Part shown: positions 33,914 through 46,640 of the stretch, in pieces
Position numbering within the stretch: position 1 is the first letter of the stretch
Layout: the number at the start of each line of letters is the position of its first letter
Assembly: GCA_947179155.2 (NCBI GenBank)
Contig: OX359282.1
Span: 25,713,221-25,777,220, forward strand
Reading direction: 5' to 3'
Length of the DNA stretch: 64,000 bases
Source: Hedera helix
Taxonomy: Eukaryota; Streptophyta; Magnoliopsida; Apiales; Araliaceae
Made by a program: the position numbers and the translations under genes
The notes under the pieces: generated by a model
The model's input: only the letters and a program-made list of their open reading frames with translations
What the model was told of the DNA's origin: nothing
Databases searched by the model: none

Positions 33914-35240
33914 GTAACGTATCAATCAGTCACTCAATTTTTCTATTTCTCTTTATAAAGGTAATTAGTAAGGCCATTGTTACTAGATGTTTGAGGACCT
34001 TTCTGTTCTTATGTGCTAGGCATTTTTAATCTGTTCTTTCATATCATAGTGATATAACGTCTGAAGAAATCCATTCATTTCCTTGTTTGCTTACTCACGA
34101 GTCGTTATGCTGAATTTAGGTGCAGATAGTGCTGTATTTTGAATCTTAATCTTATGTGGAACGGAGGGAATATAACCTAAACTTATTTTATGATTTAGTT
34201 CGTCACCTTCTCCGTGTATCTCTGGTTTGAGTCCCCTTGCTTAGTTAACTCTCTGTAGATTTAGCGACTTATGGTTGGTTTATAGTGCAAGTACCCCAGA
34301 ATGACTCTTCTTGAAGATATCCTTTGGTTATCTTATGCTCTCTTGGTCTTTATTACAAAGCAGCTGGTTGGTGGTTTGATGGTTTCTCTATTTAAGCATT
34401 AGGGGACAATTTGAAGGAGTTCTTGCCAGGGTTAACCTAGACTCGGGAGTGGGGCTTGAATGAATAAAGTTCCTACTTTCTATTGACTTGGCCTGTCCAC
34501 AAACAATTGATTAAATTGAATAGAAGAGCAGATGAATTCAAAATGTTATGTTGAGGGAATTTGTTGCATGCCCAAATGGAGTATGAAGGTAACACCTCAT
34601 CGTACTTCAGGGATATTAAATAAATGTTGATTCATGAGAAATTTGTTTCGAGGCTGATGGATTTTTCTTGAAAGGGCTCAATGTACATATTGGAAATATG
34701 GATGATGCATTAGTTGGTGATAATTATTATATTCTGTGAGGTGTCTCATGATGTTTGATGTCTTTAAGGATGCCAACCCTCCTCCCCCTCTGTCATCAAA
34801 ATTTTGGTAATTTTTTATTAATAAGTATTATAGATAGAAATGCCGATATGCCCTTCAATTATTTGTAATTGGCCGCTTCAGATAACTCTCTAGTTTTTAT
34901 GACTTTCTCAACATTATCTCTGTGAGAGACGGGAATGCCGAAAAACTAAAAACTGTCCAGATATTTTATAGTTTATTTTAGTAGGCCTGAATATAAAAGG
35001 AAGAAAATGCCCTGCATGATTGTGTAACATAATTTTAGTGTATTCCTGAAATTCAAGTAGCCATCCTGAAAGCATGCCTTCTGAATCTATGACAATGTTT
35101 ACAAGTTCTCATACTATATCTGCAAATTCTTTTTCTTTTTTTTGTGGTTTTTTTTATCTCTAGTATTAACTGGTGGCTTAACTGCACTTTTACGCATGAA
35201 AAATCACCAAAAATGAACTTTTATTGATCATGTAGTACTT
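33914..35240. other. Intron 2 sequence of the Gemin2-like gene, no exon found
   Basis: I looked here for the missing middle exons (MPQIPDIAKCPEHLLPL-type motif) and did not see them. No other gene is recognised. Confidence 0.45.
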
Positions 35241-35293
35241 TTTCTTTGCTTTTGAACCTTGAATTGAAATATTGATTCATTTTTTTTACTAGG

Positions 35294-35800
35294 TGTTAAT
35301 GTTTGAATTCGTCCACACGTTCAACCACTGACTTAAACAGGGACCTACACAGAAAAGAACCATTAGAAGTGCTTGACGGCTTGGGTCGCTGGGAGATACA
35401 TCTGGTGTGAGAGTAAGAACAAGTTTCAAGATATGTTAGCAATAGAGGCAAAGAGTATTTAGTAAGGTAAGAATAAGATGATCATGATGTGTACCTCAAT
35501 TGTTCACATTATATTTTTAGTATCCCGTTGATTCCTTAGGGTTACAACTCATATTAGGAATCGTATCTTCAAAGTATATTTGAAGAAGGTAACGGTCATT
35601 CTAGTCACTGCTGAATGGTAACTCTCATACCAATTAGGATTGGATAAGGTAACTAATTAATTATCCAAAAGTGACTAGGAGTTTGGCCCAAGCTTATCGG
35701 ACCTAAAGGGCCCTCTGGTACGCGCACTAGATCCAATGGACTGCAAGGCCAAACCCAATTAAGACAGCCTATTTATGCTAGTAAAATATGCGACCCAACA
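35294..35800 (-). repeat. 3' LTR of the Tat-like element
   Basis: 507 bp, TG...CA bounded. It is about 80-85% similar by eye to the outer LTR, indicating an old insertion. The plus strand just beyond it (35801-35820, GGCTCCCCACTCCTTCAG) is the complement of a purine-rich tract, as expected for a polypurine primer site next to a 3' LTR. Confidence 0.88.
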
Positions 35801-36259
35801 TGGCTCCCCACTCCTTCAGCATATGACATGGGCTGGAGGAGTAGATTGGAGGTTCCGAGAGTACAAGACTACAGTATCCAAGGTGGGCAAGCTTCTTTGG
35901 GAGCCCAATGGCCTCAGACCAAAGGGAAGAGTTTTAGAGTCAAAGATATCCAGTCCAAGGTTCGTACAAAATAATGAGTATCTTGTACTTGAACTAAATA
36001 CGTATCTTGTGTTCAGAGCTTTCAATGTCCCATAAAGTAACCAAGTCAAAATCAGATCTCAATGAAAGGGACGTTCATTTAAAGCGGACAATTATGAGGG
36101 ATTCCAACCAATTGTCTAGGAATAACAATTGTTTCCTTATTAAATGGCACCGCTTTCTGTTATAGTCCTTTGTACCGTCTCCTATTTAATGTTAAATTGA
36201 CTATCATGGCTCTTGGGATTCAACCACTCCCGGATACGAAAATCAAGTATAAATAAGAG

Positions 36260-36600
36260 TGTTTATGATGAAATTTTTTGCAAACCTTCAAATTTATGTG
36301 AAAAAATTACTCCCGTGAAAGTTGTGAACATTCCTATCATCCCACCTCCTTTAATTCTGGGCTTTAACCCTTCGGTTATCAGTGAGGTGATGATATCTAA
36401 TGTCGAGAGTCCAGAATATGATATCCATTTAAGAGAGTTTGAGAGTTTGTTCTGAAGCAGAAGAGTGTTGTTGTTAGTTGATAAGACAGAGTAACGGAGA
36501 AGAATATGATCTTCGGTAAAGTTGATCTTGGATAAAGCAGTACTTTGTCGACTTGTATTTGATTTTTCGGGCCTGATATTTATCTTCGGGAAGGTCGTCA
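36260..36600 (-). pseudogene. Truncated integrase start of the Tat-like element
   Basis: The minus strand reads DDLPEDKYQARKIKYKSTKY and CFIQDQLYRRSYS, which is the segment just ahead of the zinc-binding HHCC domain in Ty3 integrases. The HHCC and DDE core do not follow; the sequence passes into unrelated sequence toward the 3' LTR. The element therefore cannot integrate on its own. Confidence 0.65.
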
Positions 36601-36612
36601 TTTTTCATAAAA

Positions 36613-37380
36613 TTAAGGATTGGCGTCATTCACGAATCCTTTTGGTCTATGTCCATTATTTCCTATACCACAGTGCTCGAGTGTTGTAAGACCTCTAGGT
36701 AAACTGATCCTTCTAGGTTTCCTTAGTCTGTAGTCGCTAGCTTGGAGAGGGCATCGGCCATAGTGTTGTAAGATCTTACCACTCCTATGATCTCGTACTT
36801 CAGAAAACATGTTAACAAGCTACGAGCTAACTGTAAGTATGTTTGCATGTGCATTTCCCGTGCTTCGTATTCACCTAAGACCTTTTTGACAACCAACTGC
36901 GAGTCATAAATAGTTAGGTTCTTCACCTTTAAGCTTCGTGCTAGTCTCAATCCTACCTAAATTGCCTCGTACTCTGCCATGTTAGTCATAGCCATAAATC
37001 TGAAACGTATGGTCTGCTGCATTTGAACCCTTTAGGTGACATGAGAATTACTCCCGCTCCGCTTTTTGAACTGATAGAAGATCCATCCACAAATAAAGTT
37101 CAAGCGGGCTCATCGGGAGTATGTGCCGCAATGATAAGCGTATCTTGCTCTGATTCTTCAGGAAATGAGCACTCAATAATGAAATCAATAAAAACATGTG
37201 TTTTGATTGTCATCCGAGGAGAACTCCATGTTGAATTGATTGAGTTCTACCGTCCATTCTGCCAACCTGCCAGAAAATAATGCCGAAGTTTTCGACCCGA
37301 TATCACCAGAGCGTAAGCCAACTTCTCTAGGTTTTGGTATCTCGTTTTTGCGACCAAAAGAGCATAACACACATAATAGA
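36613..37380 (-). pseudogene. RNase H domain of the Tat-like element
   Basis: Minus-strand pieces include SLKVKNLTIYDSQLVVKKVL, GEYEAREMHMQTYLQLAR and YNTMADALSKLATTD, the second half of a retrotransposon RNase H with its conserved D-S-Q-L-V and A-D-A-L-S-K-L-A motifs. Upstream pieces (RLAEWTVELNQFNMEF) belong to the tether between reverse transcriptase and RNase H. Several stops break it. Confidence 0.8.
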
Positions 37381-37417
37381 CTGGTTTTTGTCCTTCGGCA
37401 TCTTCTCTGATCAGGGC

Positions 37418-38470
37418 TTAACCAATGGCTATAGGGATGACAGACAAGTATAAATTTAGATCTTTCTCGGGTAGAGCTTTTGTTAGTACGGAAGGAGAAA
37501 ATATATATCTCTTGATTTGTTCAATGGCCTCCTGGCACTCTTCTGACAATTGAATCGACTTTTTGTTCTGGGTCCCTTTGAGAGTGTTGAGGAATGGAAG
37601 ACACTTTTCTGCTGACCTGGCCACAAATCGCCGAAAAGTTACTAGTCTACCTGTTAATCGTTTTACATCTTTAAAGCTCTTTGGTGACTGCATGTTAAGT
37701 ATAGCCGATATTTTTTCCGGATTTGCTTCTATCCCACTTCGGTTGACCATATATCCCAGAAATTTGCCTGACCTAAGGTCAAATGTGCATTTAGTGGGGT
37801 TAAGTCTCATATTATAATAGCGTATGTAATGAAAGCATTCTTGGAGGTCAGATAAGTGATCTTCGGTTTTCATACTTTTAACTATCATATCATCTACATA
37901 GACCTCCATATTCTTTTCAATTTGATCCCTAAATACTTTATTCATCATACATTGATAAGTAACACCGGCATTAATGAGGTCGAACGTTATGACTTTGTAG
38001 GCATATATGGTTCGGTGGGTTATAAAAGCTGTCTTCGGTATGCATGACAATCTGGTAATATCTCGAGAAAGCATCAAGAAAGCTGAGCATCATATGCCCA
38101 GATGTAGAATCAATGAGTTGATCGATGCTAGGTAGAGGATAGTAATCTTTCAGACATGCGTTGTTGAGTTCAGTGTAATTAACGCACATCATCCACTTCC
38201 TGTTATGTTTCTTGACCAGAACCACGTTGGCGGGTAAACTATTTCAAAGATGAAACACGCATCCAAGAGTTTGTTAATCTCTTCATTAATTGTTGTATGC
38301 CGCTCGAGAGTTATGTTCTGACCTTTTTACTTCACTGGTTTAGCATTAGGATTGACACTGAACTTATGAACTGCTACACTTTTATCTATCCCGAGAATAT
38401 TTGTTGGAGACCAAGCGAAGATGTCTGAATACTCCCATAAAAGATTAATCAACCGAGCTCTGAAGCCTGC
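37418..38470 (-). pseudogene. Reverse transcriptase of the Tat-like element
   Basis: On the minus strand, 38225-37971 gives VLVKKHNRKWMMCVNYTELN and YPLPSIDQLIDSTSGHMMLS with the FLDAFSRYYQI catalytic block. The frame 38077-37418 gives YVDDMIVKS (the YxDD catalytic box), NPTKCTFDLRSGKFLGYMVN and SGIEANPEKISAI. This is a nearly complete Ty3 reverse transcriptase with one frameshift and a few stops (for example before WF at about 38235). Confidence 0.9.
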
Positions 38471-38675
38471 CTAGAGAACTCGACCGATCTGTACCATTTT
38501 CTCGTTATTTCCAGGGAACAACTCTATTTCATCAGTTTCTTCGACAAGCGTTGCTATCGACTCTGTGTCTCCTTCCGTAAAGGGTTCCAATTCAATCTTC
38601 ATGGTTGCATTTTGCTTGCTAATCCTACGGAAGTCACCTAAATAGTCTGAAGGTAACATCTTCGGGAGAGTTCTT
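38471..38675 (-). pseudogene. Protease-RT linker of the Tat-like element
   Basis: Minus-strand frame with LPSDYLGDFRRISKQ and PFTEGDTESIAT, then FPGNNEKMVQIGRVL, the usual linker ahead of reverse transcriptase. It is cut at 38676 by a solo LTR and resumes beyond 41686. Confidence 0.7.
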
Positions 38676-41600
38676 TGTAACAACCCAAATTTTTCGAGAA
38701 TTATTTTAATAATATTAATATAAGAATTTAATATATAAAATTCTTACTATGAGAAAAAGCAAGTCAAATGAATAAAAAAATATATACGTGTTATATATAT
38801 TTATGTGATTTTTGTGATGAATTGGATAAGTATATATTTATAAGTGTGCAATATATACATGTATTAAAATAATGAGATTTAATAGTTATTTTAACTATTG
38901 AATTAATTAGTTTGATTTAACTAATTTAGTGGCTAAATATATTGAATAAATTTAATATATTTAAGGTTTAAATTAAATTAAATTGTGGTTTAATATATGG
39001 GTTATTAAATAAAGAAAGTTATTTCTTATATTTTTGGTTAATGATGAAAATTGTATTATGCTACTATAATAAAATGTAACATATAATAGCATAATATTTA
39101 ATATTATTAGCGGGGGTGAATTAAAATAGGAAATGTGGAACCAATATTTAATAAAAATATATTGGAATCAATGTAATAAATTAAATTCATATTTGAATTA
39201 TGAGGAAATATAAATATATTATATTAATATATTTAATGATAAATTAAATTGATTAAAGAAACATTTTATGGAACGAAGATAGTTAATAAATTAAATTTTA
39301 ATTATTAGTTCATTACACAAAAAGTGTTTAAATTAAATTATGAATTAATTCCATAATTAATTAAATGAATTTATACATAATTATAAATGTATAAATTGAG
39401 TTTTATTTATAATACATGTATTTAAATTATTATATATATATATTACGTATATGTATATAATTTATATGTGTGTAGATATGATTTAGAATAATGCATGACG
39501 CTTACGTTAGTTAGCAATAGATGTATATGGATATTATTTATGTGGTATGTATGCATATAAAAATATAATACAAGATGCTGAAGATTAATCGTGAGTGGAA
39601 TATGCAAGGTGGTTTATTCTAAGGCCACCTAACTATATTAATAATGTGACACCTAGCTGGAAGTGAATAAGCTATGAATTAGTGGCTTGCTACATAAGAG
39701 AAGCAAACAATACTCAGCGTTTGTAAGTCTTAAGTTCAGTCTTCATACTCAAGTCTCTAAATTCCTACCAGTAAGTTAAGCGTGTTCATAATTTCCTTCA
39801 CAAAACCTTCAACGAAATTAGAAGAAGAATTACAAGAAGTTGTTATTCTAAACTGAAATGGAAGAGGATTCTTGACAACAATACATCAAGGAGAAGTACA
39901 ACTTCAGCTATAACAAGGATGGAACAAAGAGTTTCATCAAGGAATTTTCAATTAAAAGGGTATAAAACTTCTTCCTTTTATATATATATATTATAGGAAT
40001 TTGTTAAATTAGTGTGAATTAAATTTGTTGTGAGAGTTTGTTTGATGGAAACCATGAAGAGTTCAAGGGGTTATAAGGATGGATGTGGTATGGAGATTTT
40101 AGTGTTAGAATGCTTTAAAATTTGAATTTTTATACACATGCACACCATGTGTTTGTGAAATTGGATAAATGAAAACACTTTCTCAAAATGAAGGAAATTT
40201 GATGCATCATTGTAGTAGGATGTGTGTTAAACTAAATTATAGTGTTTAAGTTGATTGGGTTTGAATATAATCAAGTTTGGAAGCTGAAACGAATAGGAAA
40301 TTTTGCAGTTTTTGGAAAACAGGAATCGCGTCGGGGCGCTGTCTAACGCATTGTTCTCAGCCAGACTGCGCAGGGGCGCAGTCTTTAGGCAGAAACATTG
40401 AGTCAAGGCACAGTCTGCAGGTTTTGATTTTTTAATTTTTGTTTTAATTTCTTAGTTTTCCAAAATGATTTATAGCAACTTGGGATGGTTTTAAGGTGTA
40501 AACTAAATCATATATAAAATGTGGAATCCAATGTAGATAATAATCTAAGTATTTGAAACTTGGATTTGGAACTTATATCAAGTTTTAAGTTACATGAATA
40601 AAATTAATTCAAGTGGAACAGTTAGCTTACATAAACTATACTACCTTATGTATTATATGAACTAATATTAGCAATATAATCTGGATCGGAGGTTAGGTTA
40701 AAATGAGATTCAAATCTCAAATGGGATTAAGGAATATTTGATAACCTATTTGTATATATCTAGGTTATACAACAATGAATAATCGGGGAATAGTATGAAT
40801 GTTTGAGGAACAAAAAGCAATAATGAAAGTTGAGGCAAGTTTTTCAGACTTACTGTGTGAAACTTATTTTGAATTTATTACTACTTCTTTTTATATGAAA
40901 CATGTGAAATAATGAATGTGCAATAACTGTGAATATTGGTGAACAACATTAATGCAATGAGTGATAGATGTTAAACATATATTGAATATTAATGATTGAA
41001 TGCTTTGTATGCAAACTATGATGCATGTATTAATTACACAACACGAAACGTAGAATGCATATATATATAGATGCATTGTATGAAACACATTACACATAGT
41101 TACCATGTATGTCATGTATACTACGTGAAGCATGGAATGTGTTGTCTGTTAGACTTGTTAAGTCGTCGCGCTTATTCTTGTAATTAATTTTGTAGTTGTA
41201 GATCGTGGAGCAGTGATAAAAGATTGAGGCATATTTAAAAGCAAATGTTTAGCGATTTCTTTAGATTAGATGTACCAAGTCGGAACGACTTATTGTATGA
41301 CAACAAATTACATTGTAATAAATTATTTAACGTTGAATACTAGATATTTGAATTATAGTTGCATTGTAAACCTTATATGGATTATTATAAGGAAATCTTA
41401 TACATACGAAATACTATATGAATCGTTATGCATTTTATGAGCATAGCTTGTTATATTAATTTAAATATAAAGGTTGCAATTTTGGAACCAAAGAATTATA
41501 AAGTTTTATTTAACTAAGTTTTAATATCTATATGATATTGAATATTATTGAATTTTGTTATAAAAAGTTTTAAAAATTCACAAAATTTATCATTTATATT

Positions 41601-41686
41601 ATTGAATGATGACGTGGAGTTAGATTGAGGTCAAATTGTAAGCACCGAATCCGAGGTAAAGGGGACCCGAATTTGAGGGCGTCACG
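38676..41686 (+). mobile_element. Solo LTR, 3.0 kb, nested in the Tat-like element
   Basis: It starts TGTAACAACCCAAATTTTTC and ends GAATTTGAGGGCGTCACG (last base changed from A). Flanks are TTCTT (38671-38675) and GTCTT (41687-41691), a 4-of-5 target duplication. It has no coding domains. It shares start, end and an internal CTTGTTAAGTCGTCGCGCTT region with the other long LTRs of this window. A 9-bp GC-rich hairpin lies at 40363-40384. Confidence 0.82.
40363..40384. repeat. GC-rich hairpin in a solo LTR
   Basis: Perfect arms AGACTGCGC and GCGCAGTCT with a 4-base loop sit in a GC-rich island (about 40325-40425) within very AT-rich sequence. Confidence 0.8.
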
Positions 41687-42250
41687 GTCTTGGTCTCCAA
41701 TCATTTCACTGATGCCATTATCTGTGGGAAACTTCATCTTCAAGTGAGGAATGGAGGTAACTGCTCTGAGTGTTGACAGTGTGGTTCTCCCAAGATGGCA
41801 TTGTAGTTATTTTTCACCTGGACTACATAGAACTTAATCATGATAAATGTCTGTTTCAAGGCTGTATCGAAGATTACCGGCAACTATATTGTTCCTACAA
41901 TGTGAACGGGGTTGTTGCCGAAATCATATAGTGATTACTCGTTACATATCTTCAGCCTCCTGCCTCCCAAGTCCAGTCGATTGTGTGCATAACTATAGAG
42001 TACATCGACTGAACTTCCGTTATCCACGAGCATTCATTTCAAATCTATAGTACCGACCTATGCCGTTATGACCAAGGTATCTTCATGTGACCAATCCTGA
42101 TAAGTAGTCTTCGTCTGAAAAAGATGATAGGATCTGTCTTCACATTCCCGAATTGTCCAGACACATGGTGAACTTCTCTAACGAAGGCTTTACGTTTTCT
42201 GCTAAACATTACCGATGCTGATCCACCGGATATTACATCCACAACTCCCC
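41687..42250 (-). pseudogene. Protease domain of the Tat-like element
   Basis: Translated piecewise on the minus strand, this region yields RKRKAFVREVHH, a block equivalent to VDNGSSVDVLY (the aspartic protease active site, here with substitutions and frameshifts), RRLKICNE and an ILG-like end. Order and position between gag and reverse transcriptase agree with a pro domain. Confidence 0.6.
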
Positions 42251-43760
42251 TTGGAGTAAAAAAAGGGGATAGTGGTGCTATCTAATCAAAGGGTGATTGC
42301 CTATATCTCTCAACAATGTAGTAGTCTAGATTCCCGTTTTGCACATGTGTTTCCAAGAAATCCTTCAACTAGTAACAGTCATCAGTGTCGTGACCTTTTA
42401 CTTCATGGTAGGTATAGTATCAAACTACGTTCTTCTATATGGCGAAGACCCTGATCTTCGGGGATTTCTAGTAAAAGGGTTGATTCTTGATGTCATTAAC
42501 GATGTTGGCTATGCTAGTGTTCAAGGGAGTGTAATCTTTGTTATTGTTCATGTTTTCCCAATCTTTAAAGCCACCATTTTTCTGTTAACGATCTCCTTTA
42601 GAATCTTTTTTGCCATTCTGCCTCTTGTTGTCCTCCTTCTTATCAGTTCCTTCGCCTCTGGGGTCTCTTGGTGATAATCACTTATATTTTTTGAAGTATC
42701 CCAAAGATTGGTAACGACCTCTTCCAGCTCTACATATTTATCGACCTTTTCATAGGCCTCCGATAGAGTCTGGGGAGTCTTTGAGATAATCTTTTCGATC
42801 AATCTGCTATATTTGTCCACATTTAATCCCATAGTTAATAATTGAATCACCTACTTCGGATCTATAGTGGGGATTTCAGACACTGCATCCCTAAATCTTT
42901 TGATGGACTGCCAAAGAGTTTCATTTGGCCTATGTTTGGCTTATGGTCATGAAAGTCCATGGCATGTTTAAAAGAAAAGTTATGATCGTTAGGGTCACCT
43001 ATCCTATCGGACATCTCCAAAATTGGAATTTTCAGATTCCGGTCAATCCTGGCCTTTTTCAATTCCTTTATAAATACTAATTCACGTGATTTCCTAGGCT
43101 TGTACTGTTTATCCAAAGTATCTTTAGAGGATGACCCTCTAATGTGACTTCCCTCCCGTTCTCTTCTATCTCGATCCTCCTTGTTCCGACGTGTGGGGGA
43201 TCTCGATTGTTTATGACGATTTTTAATATAGACCAAACGAGAGCTCACAGTTACCCGATGTTAACGACGATCATGATGTCCTCTTGGACGGTGTTACGAT
43301 GATCTGAGCGGGAGGCCGAGCCTCTCTGGCTCAACAAGGCATTTTTGTCTCTCTCCAATTGTTCAAACTATTTATCAAGCTCTTCTTGCTGGATGTCTAG
43401 AGCCTTTTTTCGATCAAGAACTTCTTGGAGGCGAGTTTGTGATCGTGATTGCCCCTTGATGGTAAGGAAGATAACAGTCTTTTGGAGTGGGCTGCTCGGG
43501 TACGACTGGGAAAAGATAGACTCTGGCCCAGGGTTCGAGGGCGAGCTTTATTTATTTCAGATAGAATGGGGAGTGAATCGAAAGCTCAAAATGGATAGAA
43601 CGAGAGTCGAACTCCCATGTCTCTCTTTTCAGAAAGAAAGACAGAAAGAAACCTATCTTCCTTGACCATAAAGCATATCTTTTACACCAATTACTGGAAC
43701 ATGGGTCCCCTTCGACACACGATACTGTCTTCCATTCTTTGGGGGTGGTGAATTTGCCAT
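42251..43760 (-). pseudogene. gag of the Tat-like element
   Basis: A start MANSPPPKNGRQYRV lies at 43760. Further frames give SRSPTRRNKEDRDRRE, DLKIPILEMSDRIGDPNDH-type capsid entry (43248-42862), then GLNVDKYSRLIEKIISKTPQ and AYEKVDKYVELEE (42850-42548), and finally YHEVKGHDTDDCY, the knuckle motif, near 42400. Together they cover a full-length gag with several stops and frameshifts. Confidence 0.78.
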
Positions 43761-43823
43761 ACTGATTACGTTTGGTTGAAAAAGATCACTACTAAATACT
43801 AGGGGCCCTCCTTCTAACGCCAA

Positions 43824-44039
43824 TGTTAACGCTCGAATTCGTCCACACGTTCAACTACCTATTTGGACAAGGACCTACACTGAAAAGAACCACCAGAAAT
43901 GCTTGATGGCTTCATCCGTAGGGGGATACCTCCAGTGTACAAGTAAGTACAGGCTTCAAGATATGTTAACAATTGAAGCAGAGAATATTTAGTAGGGTAA
44001 GAATAAGATGATGATGATGATGTGTACCTCAAATGTTCA
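43824..44039 (-). repeat. 5' LTR of the Tat-like element, inner part
   Basis: Matches the 35294-35510 part of the other LTR. The bases just inside it (43800-43823, complement beginning TTGGCGTTAGAAGGAGGG) are where the primer-binding site should be. The LTR is broken at 44039 by a nested insertion and resumes at 49539. Confidence 0.85.
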
Positions 44040-44595
44040 TATAAAATGAATGTGTTTAAATACTAAACCAATATATATGAAGTTTATTAGTGATTAAATG
44101 GTAACCAAATGTTTAAAATCAATTAAAAAGTTAACTATTTGTATTATTTGTGTAATGACCACGAATTTCATAAGTCATTGTAAATATACTTAATAAATAT
44201 TTAGCAATGAATTTAAACTTTTTGTACTAATTAATTGTACTTTAGATAATTAAATAAATGTACTTATGTATGCGTATATTTATTTAAAGAATTAAAGCAA
44301 GGTGTATAATTAATTAAAGCAAATCTAATTGAATTATATTTTAAATCCAAATGAGTTGATAAACTAGGTCAAAGATATTAACCTAGTAGCACATGTAATT
44401 AATTTAATTACTAGTCCATGTAATTAATTAAACAAAGCACAATTCTTGATTTAATTAAATGTAACCTAGAATATTTAATGCTAGACCAATGTGCTAATTA
44501 AATGGAGCCCAAACCAATTAAATGGATGAGCCCAATATATTTAATCCTATAGTTCAAAGTGGAGCCCAACAGAAAGTCAAAATTGGTCAAAATTG

Positions 44596-44596
<1 letters not shown>

Positions 44597-44665
<69 letters not shown>

Positions 44666-44669
44666 GTAT
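44597..44669. repeat. CA/TA/TATG compound microsatellite
   Basis: About sixteen CA units pass into TA units and then GTAT units, inside the inner solo LTR. Confidence 0.95.
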
Positions 44670-45879
44670 AATTAAAGTAGAAAAATTAAAGGAAAAATGG
44701 CTTGAAAAATCCCATTTTGCTGAATTTTTTGAGGGTCCCACTTGGATTGCTTGATTTCCTTGTTGCTTCAATTTTACTCCATGTCATAAATTGTTCAACC
44801 ACCCTAGTCATTCACCATGTCCATCACCTAGTTAATCAATGGAATAGTAAGCTTGATTAGGCTTTAATTTCACCAACATGGGTGGATTAGCAAGATAATG
44901 AAGAGTTAGTTGTTGGCTATAAATAAGACATCCCCCAACCTTGGTGATGTTGGTTAATTCACTTGCAAGAATTCTAGAGAGAAAAATAAAGAGCATTTGA
45001 GAGAAAAATAGAAGAAACGCTTAAGTGTTGAGTGAAAAAGCTAGAGCTTGAGCTTGGTGGATGACACAAAGTTTCACTACATACTTCGGTAGGAGGAGAA
45101 GAAGAGCAAACAAATCACAAAGGTTTAAAAGTGCTCTACACTCCTTCTTATTTCATTTTTAGGGCCTAGAACGATTTTGAACGGTTAAAACCTATTTTTA
45201 ACCGATCAAAACTCATTTTGATGGTCTAGATGTATTTAACTATGTAATATATGTATATTCATAGCTCTATGTGTTTATAACATGATTTGGTATGTGAGAA
45301 ATGCATAAAAGTTGTAGAAATATTCATAACACGTTTTACCGGTAAAACCCTAACGATACATGTTATGTTTAATGTTGTATTTTGAAATGTACAAATCAGA
45401 AATTGGATTTTTATGGCTAGAAAGCTAGATCTATGAGTTTTAAAGAAAAACGTTTTTTGAACCTTTCAAAAATATTGAATAACAAAGAAGTTATAGCTTT
45501 TATCACAAAAGATGTCGTTTTTAAACCCTAAGTGGTTCGATCCATAAATTTTGTGTAAAACGTTTTCAAAAAGACGATCGAACCATGGAATGTTGTAAAA
45601 CAAGAAGTTAGGAAGACAACAACACTGAGTTGTTGTCATTTGAATGTATAGATGTTATTTTGTCCAAGTTTGAACCAATAAAACCAAGGATTTATGAAGT
45701 TAGATATCACTTTGTCCTTGTGAGCAGTTTTTAGCCCAGTTTCGTTTATAATGTGGATTTGTGATCTAAAGAAAAGTTGTAGAGGGGGAAATTCTGATGA
45801 GAATGAACTCAAGAATCACCCTAAAATGTTTTGAAATGAATAAGTTATGGCAGTTTTAGTAAAAAAGGTCCGGACAGCC

Positions 45880-45970
45880 AAACGAGCGCCGCCAGCTCTC
45901 GGACCTTCTGCTTTGAGCGCCGCCGGCTCTATAATAAGCCTATGGCCAGCACCGCCAGCGCTGAACCAGT
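45880..45970. repeat. GC-rich island with GAGCGCCGCC repeats
   Basis: The motif GAGCGCCGCC(A/G)GCTCT occurs twice and a third related GCACCGCCAGCGCT follows. It lies after GGCAGTTTTAGTAAAAAAGG, a position equivalent to the GC-rich islands of the LTRs at 38676 and 50698. Confidence 0.75.
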
Positions 45971-46201
45971 TTTAAAAGTCAAAATTTTGATATTTTAAAG
46001 TTTTACCAAGTTAGAACTCCGGTTTAACTTATCGGTTAATAAAAAGTCTAAACGAAACACCGTTAGGGACTTAAAACCCAAGATAAACTTGTAAAATGAA
46101 TTTGTATATGCAGTTTATTAATAACTAATGGGTAGCTAAATGATTAAAATAAAGACTAAAGATAACACAATTAAAAAGTTAACCATTGGTATTATTTGTA
46201 A

Positions 46202-46640
46202 TAAAATATTATTAAGTGATAAATAATATTAATATGTGATTAAAAGGTTATTAAATGTTTATAACATTTGTAAATTATTAAATATTACTACATTGGTAAT
46301 AATATTAATAAATTAATAAAATATTATTAAATAACTAATAATATTAGTTAATGAATAAAATATTATTAAATAATTAATAATATTAAATAATGAATAAAAT
46401 ATTATTAAATGATTAATAATATTAGATAATTAATAAAATATTATTAAATGATTAATAATATTAGATAAGGTAATAAAATATTATTAAATGATTAATAATA
46501 TTAGATAAGGTAATAAAATATTATTAAATGAGTAATAATATTAGATAATGAATAGAATATTATTAAATGATTAATAATATTAGAAGGTTAATAAAATATT
46601 ATTAAATTATTAATAATATTATATAAGAGTTTGAATTATA
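46202..46640. repeat. Palindromic AT-rich tandem array (inner LTR)
   Basis: About ten units of roughly 38-42 bp have the form AATATTATTAAATGATTAATAATATT-like (written here as arms AATATTATTAA / TTAATAATATT around a few bases). Every unit can fold into a hairpin. It is the same array as 47889-48432. Confidence 0.9.

Noticed and set aside
44597..44669. CA/TA array considered as a repeat array with spacers
   Set aside because: It is a plain microsatellite without distinct spacers.
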